From NCBI GenBank assembly GCA_013176395.1, contig JABMLP010000005.1, positions 1,178,001 through 1,242,000 of the forward strand: DNA of 64,000 bases, in the 5' to 3' direction. Positions within the stretch are counted from its first letter, which is position 1, and each line of letters starts with the position of its first letter. The translations under genes and the position numbers were made by a program. Of the stretch, positions 11,261 to 24,004 are shown piece after piece. The DNA is from Venturia oleaginea. Its lineage: Eukaryota > Ascomycota > Dothideomycetes > Venturiales > Venturiaceae. The notes below the pieces were generated by a model that searched no databases, was not told the origin of the DNA, and saw only the letters and a program-made list of their open reading frames with translations.

Positions 11261-12459
11261 GATGGGAATTGTGATTTTTGGCTAGCTGACGAAAACAGGT
11301 GGGAGACAATAAAAGAAAATTCCCGGTAATTTCACCCCTCTATGCACATTTCCAGACAATGTCCAAATTGTGGACGAAGCTGCCCTCCAAGGTTTCCCCA
11401 CAAAGACGGGTCGGTAGCGGCCGGTAGCGAGTTGAGAGCCCTAAAAACGAGGCCGTCTCTCTGCTAAGAAATGTCAGTGAGCGCAACGAATTGTAGAGCA
11501 AACAAGATATGATCCCCCCTCTAATGCTGACTTCCCGTACGCTCAGTTCAAGCGTAAGGATCAAAATACCGATGTTCCATTTTCCAAGACTGAACACCCC
11601 TACCTACAAAGCAGTGGGCTGTTCATCTTTCCCGTCCAGAATGGCTAAGACAACTATAACAACCCGGGCTTTTGCAGACATGCCATTTCAGTTTCTTGCA
11701 AGCGGTCGCTCCCAGCGAGTTGCAAGATCCTTGGGGATTGGAGGCCGGCAAGAATGGCATAGTCGACGAATGCTAGGGAAAAGAAGAGCTGAAGAGACTC
11801 AGCAAAAGCCTCGCGGTAGGATATCTCATCTCAACTCATATATTTTGGCAGCAACTCAATGGGAACAAGATCTGTCAAATTGTATAATACTCAGACGTAT
11901 GAAACAGAGTTAAAAGGGAAATGCAATTGTTTACCCCTGAGCTTTCTTACTAAGCCCACATGTATCTAGGTCGCTCCGGGTCGAGAAGGGGGGGGGGGGG
12001 GGGGGCTTCTCATCTTTCGAGGTCATCTTCACTCCTTCAACTAAACATTGCCAGCTTCGCAATCTTTCTCACATCAACCATCTGGACGGGAGAAATATAG
12101 AAACTGATGTATCCAGATAGCTATAGAAGGTCCAATAAATCGGCTCACATCAGGTTTGTACATGCATTCAATCTGACATGCTAATAGCAAATGCATAATC
12201 ATACAACATTTCATTATCCAATGTTTTAGAAATTCTTTTCAACTAAACCATACCGGGGTATTCTTACACTTCCGTCCTATTATCAAAGCCTCTTATCCTT
12301 GTTTCCATTGTGCGAGAGACCTCGTTCTCCTTAAATGCACGGCCGCCGTCACAAAACCCAAAAGCAAACGCCTCGCTAAACAGACACACACAGGTGCCAA
12401 TCCGAGACCCTCCAATGGAAGGAGGGAGAAATGTACAGAGAGAAATTGAGAGCAGTAGC
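11261..12459. other. intergenic with an 18-base G run
   Basis: About 1.2 kb between two minus-strand genes. Nothing in the open frames looks conserved. It contains the uninterrupted G tract at 11,988-12,005. Confidence 0.5.
11988..12005 (+). repeat. poly-G homopolymer, 18 bases
   Basis: Eighteen G in a row on the plus strand, in intergenic DNA. Exact length is uncertain, as long homopolymers are often miscalled. Confidence 0.85.
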
Positions 12460-14409
12460 TCATGATGCATTAGCACTCTGTGCCCATTCGAGGGTTTCGA
12501 GCGCGAGAACGACGAGAACGATCGTGGATGGTAGGATACTACAATCATGATTAGCAAACCTGACAGTTATATTTGAGGGGCAGAAACTCACAAGACCACG
12601 TAGCTCTGGAAGAGCAGCTTCGTAATGACACCAAGGTAGATGTCATTGATCTGGCAAATCTGTGCCAATTGCAACGCACTCGGTGCACCCGACAACAAAA
12701 AGCAGACGATGATGAAAATCGGATCGCCAAGAATATTGACGGGTAAGAAGCGAGCGGTAAGCGTCAATATCGGTGCCATGACGATCATAGGCAAGAGCAT
12801 GCGGGCCATTAAAGCGGCCTTGAGGATTCTGCTTTCCAATTTAGGGTCATCCTTGGACTGTTGTGCTTGCGTGCTGCGTGCCAGATTTGCCCCGAGAACC
12901 ACGATAATAAGTGGAACAGCAACATCTCCGCCCTGCCTGATTGCGCTAATAAGAGTGTTTTTGACATAGTCAACCTCGTACAAGTAGTGCTTCAGCTGAG
13001 GAATCAGGATGACTGGGAAAGCTGCAATCATGGCTATTAGCGGTGGGTTGAGATTCTCCCAAACGCCACGTCCAAAAGTGGCTAGGCCCTTCTGAAGACC
13101 AACGGGCAAGCTTCTGAACAGCCATACAAATGGTGCAGAAAACAAGGAGAAGAGCCACGCGCCACCAGCGACAAGCTTGGACCATAATAAAGCAACCACA
13201 CTCTTGGAGTAGGCGGTGATGCGCTTCCACCAACCCTTGGGGCCATCGGGGAATTCTTCTTGTGGCCAGTGTGATTTGTGGTGGTGACCGTTTGCGTGAC
13301 TATCGAACACAACTCCGTTGCTTCCAAAATGATTACCAGATCCGTAGCGGTAGACTGGAGCATTCCCATTAGCAGGAGTTGGCAGAGTGGATGAGTGTGT
13401 TTGATCTGTACAGAAGTCGGCACAGGAGCAAGATGAAGTAGATCGTGCGTATTGCTTGCGATTCAAAGGAGTGGCGGAGCCCGAGTCTTGAAATGGTGCT
13501 GAACTAGCCTGGGAAATGGGGGTGCGGCTACTGAGAGAATCCTCGTCGGAGTAGTCGTCAATCAGTGCATGTGAAGATTCGTTGTCATGATCAGTGTAGC
13601 CACTTTCAATGCGGCCACCGGTGCGTTCGCTTTCCTCAACCTCGTCGTCAGTGTACATCTCTGGGGGCTTAAGTAGCACGCGGTAACCCCAACTCCATCT
13701 TAGAATCTGTCCCAGTTGTTGAAACAGCACGAGGTATGTAAGACCGCGACTGGCTACGGAGGAATCGGTGTCACCAGGCTCTTTGCTCCAGTGGAGACCT
13801 TGGATGGTGAAGGCGAGGGAGGTTACGAGGGATATCGGTAGAGAGTTTGAGTTTCCGAATACCTGTCAATGTTAGTGTTCTTCTTTGAACTCAGATATGA
13901 AGTGTCCATACAGCCATAGCAACCACGAAGTTTGTTGCGCGCTTCTTGAAGCCGCACCACCACGAGATGAACCTGGCACATCCATAGGAGACCAGCGTTT
14001 GGATAACGAATATGAGGGGGATAAGGGCGAGGCCTGGGAGATCTTCGCGTCGGAGCTTCGAGGAGAGTTTATAGAAGACTGGTGCAAATGTTAATGAAGG
14101 CTTGATGATGGAAATATTGACGCTCAACCTACTCAGACACGGCGTGAACAAGTTGACGTTGATGTTGGCGGCAAACTTCTGTGCTGCCACATCGAACAGT
14201 CCCTTCTCAGCGAGAATGTATCCTGGAAGCGCGAGGAAGACGACCTCCATCACAGCCTGGAAGACCAGGAGCGTGAGGTGACCGAAGTTCGGGTGCGATG
14301 AGTGCGGCGGCAACGGGTTCTGCTTGAGAACATCGGCCATGTTGGTTATTGAGGCTGGATATGCATTGGAGGAAAAAGGCCCAGTGTCGAAGTCTTCGTA
14401 GACGTTCAT
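12460..14409 (-). CDS. auxin efflux carrier/PIN-like membrane transporter
   Basis: Transporter of the auxin efflux carrier superfamily (PF03547), like yeast Ecm3 and plant PILS proteins, probably in the ER or plasma membrane. Exons 14409-14133, 14078-13912, 13862-12592 and 12538-12460 join in phase to 597 residues. The N-terminal helices include LTLLVFQAVMEVVFLALPGY and the family motif VNLFTPCLIFYKLSSKL; VFGNSNSLPISLV follows the second intron. A cytosolic loop of about 200 residues is rich in Ser, Asp and His. The C-terminal half repeats the helical bundle (NPPLIAMIAAFPV, VPLIIVVLGANLARS, VCFLLSGAPSALQLAQI). The last exon is only 79 bases. Branch-site-like CTAAC words lie in the introns. 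An upstream in-frame ATG exists, but the conserved part starts later. The substrate is unknown. Confidence 0.88.
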
Positions 14410-16022
14410 GATGGGGGCGGAGAGGGACGATCCTTGGAATGGCTGAGAACGTTTGGAGAAGGTGGCTGAGCCAAACAATTGTTTCGCAGCGAGGAATGAA
14501 ATTGAAAGCAATCCCTTCGGCTGCTGTTTACGTGGGGAGCACCGCGTTATCTCGAGAAGCAAGTTCAAGTTTCGATCGTCGACGGCAGCAACAGTGGCGT
14601 CAAAATGCAGTCACCCACGCCCATCATAATTAGCATTCATTGGCCGAGAACGAGACTTGGGCAGTTACAGAATGCAACCTTGGTCTTGCGTCTTCACCCT
14701 TTTCCATCACTGGTTGAACTGGATTATGACAATTGATATCGATGGAGTTCGCTTTAATGTGTCCGGAATAGGCAATATCCTTGATTCTCATCATGATTCT
14801 CTTCCTGATTCTCATCGCAGACTACAGCCAAGACTCACGGAATTGGCAGAGGTCATGGCAATGGAAACCTTGGAAACCTGAAAGACTTCAACTGTACAAC
14901 TTGAACCCCACAAATGCGACGAGTAGACTCATGATGCAGGTACCAATGATTTGTTGGCACACGCAGATCAAGAACTGGGCAGAATTTGATGAGCCGTGCA
15001 GAGTTGGGTTTCCAGCAATCCTAGTAGAATACTGCAGCACGGCGGAGGAGGAAGAAGTTCCAACTATAGTATAGTAGGTAGAATGTAATTCCCATTGCTG
15101 GCTCGACTGGGGTCCGCCTTACTTGTTAGGGGGGGGCTCTAGACGGAGGGGAGGGGGGGGGGGGAGGGCGGGGGAGGAGGGGGGTCTCTAGATAGCTGTT
15201 TCGTTATGGCCAGCATGAGATGGAATACAGATGGAGACCCCTGTACAGATTGCCTACAACTTGTTAAGTTTTACACCCCCGTGGACTGAACACTCTATCG
15301 TTCCATCCATCTACTTGAGAATCCTCGATAGAGAGACGTCCCACGAGAGCACTCATGTTTCTCCAGAGTAATCAATGCAACGGCAATTACTGTTTCCATC
15401 AATTTCTCACAGGTTCCGTCGTCGTGAAGACTCGTCGTGTGTTCTCCGTATCCCATCGCTTGCCCGGCGCCATCACTCAGCAATAGAGTCGGCCGATTGT
15501 GGCCTGCTTATTCCACATCTCACATCTGCTCCACCAAACCTCATATCTGTATACACCTACAATTTCCGGGAAAGCTGAGGAGCTAAATCCACACCACCTT
15601 CTGTATAGACTCGATTCGATACATGCTCAACACCCCGCTCCGCACACCATCAGGCTCGAAGATCCTCATCTGGTAGGTACCGTCCGCTGGCCGAGTCCAT
15701 CTCTTCTCCAATCTCGGTTCTCGGTTCTCGGTGTTCCTCGCATTGTCCCTGTCCGCCCAGCGAATCAGTTGATCTGGCGTTGAGTGACCTGAGCCCTCCA
15801 ACCAGTGGCTCATCCTGCATCTTGTTTGAGGCGCAGGCAGTGACGTAGTATTCTCTCGAACTCGACAGTCCGGATCTCGCCCAAATCTTTCCTGGCCACA
15901 ATACAACGACGGACGATATTACCATTTCCTTCGTACCTCCTCCAACTCCACACCATCTCTACCTCGCCCTGTATCAATTCGCTTCTTGTTCTTCATCATA
16001 GCGCACAACCACACGGCGCGTC
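14410..16022. other. divergent promoter region with G-rich block
   Basis: About 1.6 kb between the divergent transporter and kinase genes, so it should hold both promoters and 5' leaders. The CT-rich tract just upstream of 16,023 is typical of fungal core promoters. It includes the G-rich block at 15,129-15,184. No further gene is supported. Confidence 0.55.
15129..15184 (+). repeat. G-rich block, quadruplex-prone
   Basis: Fifty-six bases with at least six runs of three or more G, the longest about twelve. This can form G-quadruplexes on the plus strand. It lies between two divergent genes. Confidence 0.75.
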
Positions 16023-18232
16023 ATGGCCTCAACATCGCCCCCTCCACCGGAGAACGATTCGAACAACATGCCTACTCCCAACCATATTCCAGACATGCCA
16101 ATTGAACCTCCACACATGTCCCCGCGCTCGTTATCGACCTCCGCTGCTCCCACAACCGCCAATATGACTGACTCGTCTGCCCCTCTCGGAAACATCAATG
16201 CTGCCCGTAGACCGAACATTGCACCTACCTTCTCAAGACGGGGAGGAAGCAGCCTGAATGCAAACTCAGATATTGCTGCACGCATGAAGGCTTTCCAGCT
16301 TGGGCGTCAAGGCATGCCTGCTGCTGCAAGACCCGGAGTCAACACCGCCAATTCTGCAAACCCACCTTCCAACCTACATATTCCAAATGGAGCAGCTGCT
16401 GGAAATCCTCCTGTGACCCCATCGCCTGGCGGAGTGGCCTCGACGGGTCTTGGCGGAGTTCCCGCTGGGTTTCAGATGCCTAACTCAATACCCACTCTTA
16501 AGAATCTACATTCCGCACCCGCCGTGCCTGGTGTAAGAGGCTCTGCTGCTGCTGCCAGAAAGCCGACTCTTGCAGAGAAGCGAGGTTTGGTGATGCCTGG
16601 TGGTCTCCCGCCTGCTTCGCCAGCATCACCTGCTGCACCGCCAGCAGGAAAGAAAAAGAAGCCAGGCCTGTCGTTATCCCAGCTTCAAAATGATGAGGCT
16701 CCTGTTAATGGGCATAGACCAGGCGAATCATTAATGGACAAGTACTCGGACTTCCTCGACGCCAAAACGGGCAATCTCAATTTCAAAGGCAAGGCTATAC
16801 TCAGCTCAGAAGGCGTGGAATTTTCAAGCGGTAGCAGCTTCAGCATATCTTTAGATGAAGTGGATACTTTGGATGAGCTGGGCAAAGGAAACTACGGCAC
16901 AGTTTACAAGGTTCGACATAGCAGGCCGAAGATGCGAAGACCAGGCCAAGGCCTGGCAGGAAACAAAGTAAAAGGGTTCACAAATGAAGAACCGCCCAAC
17001 TCTCCCACAGTAAAATCCGAAGGTGGCGACGAGTCAAATTCGACAATATCTTCGAAAGCAACCGGTGGCACAACAGGTGTCGTTATGGCTATGAAGGAAA
17101 TTCGCCTCGAACTAGATGACGCCAAATTCGCTGCAATCATCATGGAGCTTGACATATTGCATCGGTGCATATCTCCTCAGATCATCGACTTTTATGGCGC
17201 TTTCTTCCAAGAAGGTGCTGTTTACATTTGCATAGAGTTCATGGATGGTGGTTCGATCGACAAACTGTATGGAGACGGTATCCCAGAAGGTGTCCTCAAA
17301 AAGATTACGCTAGCCACCACGTTGGGACTCAAATGCCTGAAGGACGAACACAACATCATTCATCGAGACGTGAAGCCGACCAATATCCTGATGAATACTC
17401 GCGGACAGATCAAGATCTGCGATTTTGGTGTCAGTGGCAACCTTGTGGCTAGTATCGCGAAAACCAACATTGGATGTCAAAGTTACATGGCGCCGGAAAG
17501 AATATCATCAGGTGGTGTACAAATGGCCGGTGCCAATCCAGGAGGAGGAACATACAGCGTCCAGAGCGATATCTGGAGTCTGGGTTTGACAATTATCGAA
17601 TGCGCAATGGGCAGATACCCATATCCTCCGGAAACGTACAACAATATCTTCAGTCAATTGAGTGTGAGTTCATGTCCTCCAAATCTGTATGGGTCTTTCT
17701 AATATTCGAATAGGCAATTGTCGACGGAGAACCACCAGATCTTCCACCCGTAGGCTACTCAGACCAAGCTCGCAATTTCGTCCATGGGTGCCTCCACAAA
17801 ATTCCGAAGATGAGACCGACCTACGGCATGCTCCTAACCCATCCCTGGTTGACGTCCCTCACCAAGCCCGCCGCAATCATAGAAGAAGACGAGGACGCAG
17901 AAGAAGAGGCAGCAAACGCTCCGGCGATTGTCCCGGTCGAACATAGCCCTGAAGGAGAAGATGTAGACAAAATTCCGGGACTACCAGACAACGTCATTGA
18001 CGCGGAAGTTGCTGAGTGGGTCATTGCGGCCATTGCTAAGAGGAAGGCAGGCAAGCTGGGGAAAAGTGAGAAACCAGCATTACATGCTGCGCCATTGGAT
18101 GCCGTTACGAGTCCAGGCGCCGAGAGAACAATGCTGAATGGGGCCGCGGAGTCACCTATCACCCAACCACCTCCGAAGCCTGCGCAGGATGAGAGTATTG
18201 CTGCGGAGAATCATGCCGCGAAGGCTGAATGA
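16023..18232 (+). CDS. pbs2: MAP kinase kinase of the HOG osmostress pathway (Pbs2-like)
   Basis: Dual-specificity kinase expected to phosphorylate the Hog1-type MAP kinase in osmotic and oxidative stress signalling (Pbs2/PbsB/OS-5). Exons 16023-17663 and 17714-18232 give 719 residues. A Pro/Ala/Ser-rich N-terminal part of about 270 residues precedes the kinase domain: glycine loop GKGNYGTVYKV, a spacer of about 60 residues usual in filamentous-fungal Pbs2, the ATP lysine in MAMKEIRLELDDAKF, catalytic HRDVKPTNIL, DFGVSG, and an activation loop with the Ser and Thr of ASIAKT before CQSYMAPE. GGTYSVQSDIWSLGLTIIE follows. The acidic tail after HPWLTSL is about 120 residues. The start is the first ATG after a CT-rich leader. 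Assignment to Pbs2 rather than Ste7 or Mkk1 rests on the RLELDDAKFAAIIMELDILHR segment. Confidence 0.93.
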
Positions 18233-19824
18233 TGCGTGTGCTTTTGACGAATTACGGCCTAGGAAAAGAGTGGGTCGAGAAAGAGTGGGTCACTTGTTTT
18301 CCTTTTGGGATACATGGGAATTGGTCGGACTCAGGTCGATTGGGTTTGTCTAGCTGGTCTTGGTTGGCTTTTGTTCATGATGAAAGGCTTGAGTGGGTTG
18401 TGCCTCCGCCTAGAACCTATAGATAGCCAGGACTCTATTACGAAGTTGTTTTACTTACATACCTGAGCGGTACACCACTCCTTCCTATGTCTCATATTGG
18501 TCATGGAGTGCGCTGGTATATATAAGGACAAGAACGATCTCACGATGAATAAGCATGTTTTCTCACAAGTTTTGTGTCGCGCTAATGATTCGACACTTTT
18601 GTTCTACCCTTGATCTTTCATGTTTATTGAACATGTCCTCTAGACGTGTCCTCCGACTTTTCTGTTAGCCACAGTTTTTCGAGGTTCGCATTTGACAGAA
18701 TGACTTGATGAGGGGATACTATTACCATCAAACTTCTCCAGATCAAGGTGAAGATCAATATCGATAAATTTCTAGCAACGGGTAAGAAAAGGGATGGGCA
18801 GAGATAGATTGATATTGCGACAACCCCAAACCCTCAAGTCCGACTGGCTGATACAAAGAGCATCAACCCAAAGCTCGAGGGGTAAGATAATACATCATAC
18901 TGTCGCAGCTGAGCAAGGGCGGCATGAAGATTTCTGGTGACCGAACCGAGACATTATTGCATAGACTGGAAGATTTGACTGTGAAATGGTGTCAGGTGCA
19001 GAGCCGGTGTAAGAAGTATCATGCTGTGTAGAAGACAGCCTTAAAATCTGGCCATCGCATCGATCCGTTAACGTCTCTGCTGGGATTGTCACGGCATAGA
19101 GTTTGCATTCAATAGGACCATGGACCAGTAATGATGGCAAGACGGTCATCAATTGAATATTTCGCTCGTCAAGGGCAACTGCTTGTAGAAAAGCTCAGTC
19201 GTTGCCGCCCTGGTCCGCTAGAGGATTTACACAGTGGGAGGCTGCGTAGAGACGAAAAACAGTCAGACCTCTTCGTGCGCCCCTTTCAGATTCTCGTAGA
19301 GCATTTGACGAGGAAGAATCTCCTACTACGAAGGTGACGATAACTACGGCTCCTGACGTTAAGCTGTCTAATCAGACCCAGGTAATTCATAGCCCCTCCT
19401 TTTCGAGCCTGTGAGCAATATCAGCAAATCAAAACATACCGATCGGGTCTACTTCAGCCCACCAATCCCACCAAAACCCCTCATGCGAACAAAAAAGATA
19501 TCTCATTGATGGAGCAAGCGAGGGTATACAACCAACACACATAGCCTCAAAAAAGCGTAGGATTGATATATCCATATCCGTCCATCGACCCTCCATTTTG
19601 CCCAGCGGAGAAACATTGGGAATCATGAACTCGCCAAATCAACTGCTCAAGCTACAGCACTCTAGATCCCCAACCAGAATATGAACGAGACCTTGAAAGC
19701 TCCATTCGTAGGAAGTCGTATCAAAGAAAATCCCTATCCTGAACATGCTCCGGCTTTAAAACTCGTCTTGACATCGTCTCAACTCATCACCATCTACCCC
19801 ATCCAATCCCACCAATCACCGTCC
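18233..19824. other. intergenic between convergent genes
   Basis: About 1.6 kb between the 3' ends of the kinase and of the coiled-coil gene. The open frames are short and unlike any family. It probably holds both 3' untranslated regions. Confidence 0.5.
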
Positions 19825-22816
19825 TTATAAACAATAGACTGGGGCCTTGACAAGCACGCTCCTACTCCGGATTTGCACAGCAAGGCCCGTCGAGATGCGC
19901 ACACGTTCCTCCTTGTCCTTAGGCGTCTCCCGTCCAGGTTGCCCTACCTTGGCACTAGCAGCCGCACTCGTAGCCGCCGATCCTGGAACAGGCTTGGTAA
20001 CTTTGTTCCCACCGCCACCCATCAACCCGCCGAACATACCTCGTCCCTTCTTCTCATCCCTTCCACCCGTCGCATCATCGGGAACGTCAGTAGAATCCCG
20101 AGTACCCGTACTCTTCAGACTAGCTCTGTCCGCTTCGGCACCAGCGATGGAAGAAGGCGAAATCTCGGTGACGAGAATAGGATTGGTCAGAGCTGGGATT
20201 CCAGTCTCAATTTTCATGACCTCCGCTTGTATTGGGGAGAGGGGATTGAAGTACTCGATGATGACTTCTCGGGATTCCAGCGGCACGTGTGAAGCAACGT
20301 TCACAGCCAGATCAAGAATCATACTCACACCACCTGCCAAGTCGCTAGGCGGAGGATCAACAAGGTGATGTCCGATATCTGCCATCAACTTCTCGTTCAT
20401 CATCTGAGTCAATCTTTCACGATGACCTTGAGCGTCCGGTCCCCGTAGCTTATCTTGTAGACCTTCCAGTGTAGTAAGCCGCCAATTGATCATTTTAGCA
20501 GCAAGTGCCTCTTCTTCCTCGGCCGATTGGAAAGGAGGACAGAAGCGTCGAATGTTGTGCCAAATATCTTTCAGATCTTTGCTGAGACCCAACTCCAGGT
20601 CAGGATGGAAGTAGGTATCGAAAAGATTTGTTACGAGCCATTGACTGAAGAATGCTCTTCCCACAGCTGTCATCTCTTGCTTTCCTGTAGCCAGTGCATC
20701 CTTATTGATGCCGTGATGTAGAAATCCTGGAATCAACTTCCATGATTTACGAATGGAGAAGGATAGTTGAGCGGCAAGGCCTTCGAGCCGCGAGAATCGT
20801 GCAGCGTATTCGGAGTCGTCGAGGGAGGTACGCGATTGCGATAGTCGTTGATGAGCAAGTGTGTTTTGCAGTTGATGGACTTGGGACTCCTTCTCGAAGT
20901 AGTATTTCTTAACTTTCTGGTATTTGTCCCCTGTAAAATATTTGTAAGCGTCCAGCCACTATCGCTCACTTCCTCCAACAACAACTCACGTAATTCCTTG
21001 TAATCCTTCTGCAACTGTGAATAATTCATCGCTTCGTCTTCTGTCATTTCGCCGGCGCGTGGTGGAGGTGGTGTATCGCGTCCGCGCTCACCACCCTCCG
21101 CCTGGCCGCCGCGATAGGGCTGCCCCTGAGAACCTGCTGGTACTATGTTAGACTCAAATGTTTGGAAAACTGGAGTCGGCTGCAAGGTACCATTGCCCTG
21201 CTGACCTCCCTCACGTGGCGCTGCCATATTTTTATTCTCCACTGGTCTGATTGTGTTGCCCCTAGATCCGGGAGGCGCAGGCATCGATTCGTCGTCTGAT
21301 TCTTTCGAACCAACGGTCGAAGGTGGCTGTGGTGAAGGTGGCGGATGTGGGAGCAAGGAACCTTGATGGTGATGCTCGTATGGGGGAGCGGGTTGTAGTG
21401 GTGAGGGTGGAAATTCTGCAGACGAACCTCGGACAGGAGGTTGCAAGTGCGATGGATCAGCGCTGACCTGCTGCTGGATATGAGATGCCAGCGGCTGCCC
21501 TTGGGAGCCCGGCCGGTGCCTATCAAGCGAGGTTCGCCCTTGTTGCGGCTGTGGATAATGAAGATCCGGCTGCTGTTGCTGACCACCTGAGACCTGTCGA
21601 GGGTGTTGTGGAAGAGCTCCTTGCGGGATGTGAGGCTGACCAGGGGCTGGATAAGAATATCTTGGGTTGTCTTCAGGTGGCCGCGTATAACCTGGAGGAG
21701 CGCCTTCAGGCTGCGGATAGACGGACTGGTATTGCTCTTGTTGAAGCTGATCTTCGTGCTGGAGCTGCTGGTATTGCTGCTCAGCGCCTGGACTTCGAAG
21801 CTCTCCACTAGTGCTACCTTGGGTATGATGAGTATGGTAACTGTGGTCTGTGTTTACACGTGGAAGCTGCCCTGGAACTCTATAATAAGCTTGTGGGGGC
21901 TGTGGTTGTTGCTGGTATGCCGGCTCTTCCTCTTGATTCTTCGCAGGAACTGGGGGTCCTTGGAACTGCTGAGGTGGTGGCTGCTGGTAATAACTGTGCT
22001 GCGATTCCTCGTCTTCTTCGCCGTGTGTGCTCAATAGCTGAGGGGTAGAACTGTTTCGAGAATAGTTTGACTTGCCCTCTGCCGGTCCTTGCTGGTAGTA
22101 TTTCTCTGGCTGCTGTTGCTGATTTTGAGGCTCTTTTCTCTTTACAGACTGTCGTCGTGTTGGATCAGCAGAACGGCTTGGACCTTGATTTTGTTCCGGG
22201 CTCTGCTTGTGGGAATGGCCAATTCCAAGTCTGTCACGAAACCCACGCTTCTCTTTCTCCTGTGGTGGGTTCGGGGACAGCGGAGGTGTATAAGAGAGCC
22301 TGTTCTCGCTCAACAGTCTGTCGTTGTCCTGCCGTAGGGGGGGGTGGGATTGTGACCCCTGGTGGACTGACGAGGCTACGTCGATAGGCGGGCGGGGAAT
22401 GGTAGAACCACCGGAGATCTGTCTTTGACTGGGTAATCTAGATAAATGCTGAGGCGACTCTTCGAGTGGTGCGTATCGTGGAGAGGGAGCGCGGTGTCCT
22501 GGGTCACTCTGTCAGTTCCGGCCGCCGGACATATGTATGCACTTGGTTTCAGCTCCCATGCGACGAGTATGGGTGCGTGAGGAGAGGGCAGTGACAGCAA
22601 TTAGGTCATGCACAAGTGCCTATGCTATTTTGGACTGGTTGGCCTCGTTCGTGGGCTCTTGAACTCCACTGCGATCAGGAATCATGCGTCCGTCCAGCTT
22701 CAACGTATAGGAGACGACGTATGCTTACCCGACGACTGTGCAGGTGAATTCCGGTAGCCAGCAGAAGAAACGTCGGACGACTGCTTTTTCCCCCTTGAAA
22801 AGAGTTTGGATGTCAT
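19825..22816 (-). CDS. Pro/Gln-rich coiled-coil fungal protein, three exons
   Basis: A 900-residue protein I do not recognise by function, although its layout is typical of conserved proteins in filamentous ascomycetes. Exons 22816-22729, 22498-20990 and 20930-19825 join in phase; the small first exon starts MTSKLFSRGKKQSSDVSS. The first 440 residues are low-complexity and dominated by Pro, Gln, Ser, Tyr and His. After MTEDEAMNYSQLQKDYKELR comes a coiled coil (KYQKVKKYYFEKESQVHQLQ) and then a helical domain with WKLIPGFLHHGINK, GRAFFSQWLVTNLFDTYFHP and GLSKDLKDIWHNIRRF. A Gly-rich linker leads to the C-terminus, which ends VRISTGLAVQIRSRS then VLVKAPVY. No membrane segment or signal peptide is present. 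A scaffold role is only a guess. Confidence 0.85.
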
Positions 22817-23827
22817 TGGAGATGCCAACTGCTTCACGTCCCGCCAGAGGTATTATGGGTTGAAGGTAAGCGGGGCTGGAGTTTGGGTCGCGGTTTGGAA
22901 TGCCTATGTCTAAGAATACACAGAAGACGCGCGCCAACAGTAGTCGATCGGGAACGGGGAAATCAAAGAACGCTGAGCAAGGGCATTTCAGTTGTGGTGA
23001 AGGTGGAGAGGGACTTGGAGGCTCAGTGATGCCTCATTGGCGTATGTGTATTAGGCAGGAGTTGTCTTTCTCTATTAATCCATCTCGCACTTCAAGCCTT
23101 TCCAACTCAGTTTCTGCCATAAGCAGAAACCGACATTGACCCGCACATGCATATAGCAAACTCTTCTCTTGTGCGCCCCAATTCGACGCCATTCAGATAG
23201 ACTTCGAATGTCTTTGCATGCACAGCCCCAACGCCGCAAATACACGCCCATTAACACGGATTTGATATTGTGTCAGGGATCATGAAAGAATTTGGGGACC
23301 TCGGATCAGTTCTTGGGGGACGCGCTTCGTTGTTGTGCTCTTGTTCCTCATCTGGGCATATTCTTGTGGTATGGCAGTGATTCATCTAGCTGGCAGGTGT
23401 TTGTCTTTTATGTAAGAAGTTTCTAAAAATAGACGACCAGAAGGATAGATGCCCACTAACGTCTAGCAGATTTTGACACGATTACACTTGCGTCATTTCC
23501 AGCTGGATGCCCATGTGGATATTGTAAGGTTGGCGATAATATTCAGCTCCATGAAGACGAGCATGCCATTCAACTGCTGGCTTGAAAATTCCCTTGATCA
23601 ATAATAACCAACCAATCCCTCAGCTGAAAACATAATCCCTCAACCCAATCCTAGAATGCATATCGCTGAGCTTCAGCTTCGCACGGGTCAAAACGCAGCC
23701 AGTACACTATCAACACTTGTCCAACACTCCGAGCTCGACCTAAAGTCTTTACATCAGTTTACATCTACTCCATACTCCAAAATAACCACACCTACATTTG
23801 GATGAACGACGTGGAAGAAGATCAAAA
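22817..23827. other. intergenic, no gene seen
   Basis: About 1 kb upstream of the coiled-coil gene and downstream of the small 58-residue gene. No conserved coding frame was seen. It should include the promoter of the coiled-coil gene. Confidence 0.5.
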
Positions 23828-24004
23828 TCAAGCACCAGGAAACATGGCCCTCAAGATAGCCTTGCCCTCAAGAACATCGTCGTGATCATGCATCTTCAAC
23901 CCATATGAATTGAGGAACTCGTTGAAGTTGCGGAAACCGGCCTCGCGGACGGCTTGATTAAAGGAAATCGATCTGGGTTTGTCGGCCGTGGTGCTGGAAG
24001 ACAT
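23828..24004 (-). CDS. conserved-looking 58-residue small protein
   Basis: Short intact frame of 58 residues. It begins MSSSTTADKPRSISFNQAV, continues through REAGFRNFNEFLNSYGLKMH and ends with DVLEGKAILRAMFPGA. The composition is protein-like throughout, with an amphipathic helix (FNQAVREAGFRNFNEFLNS) and balanced charge, and codons are G/C-ending as in neighbouring genes. There is no signal peptide or membrane segment. I believe similar short proteins occur in other ascomycetes, but cannot check this. Function unknown. It stands alone between two intergenic stretches. Confidence 0.65.
   Translation of the reverse strand: MSSSTTADKPRSISFNQAVREAGFRNFNEFLNSYGLKMHDHDDVLEGKAILRAMFPGA

Noticed and set aside
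12640..12969. Plus-strand frames opposite the PIN-like transporter
   Set aside because: They are antisense shadows of hydrophobic codons.
15583..15925. Minus-strand frames of 91-107 codons upstream of the kinase gene
   Set aside because: They overlap one another, have no domain and fall in the expected promoter and leader of the kinase gene.
20733..20990. C-terminal extension of the second exon of the coiled-coil protein
   Set aside because: Reading past 20,990 replaces the coiled coil with a Ser/Arg-rich tail. A GTGAGT donor and TTTACAG acceptor restore a long helical domain.
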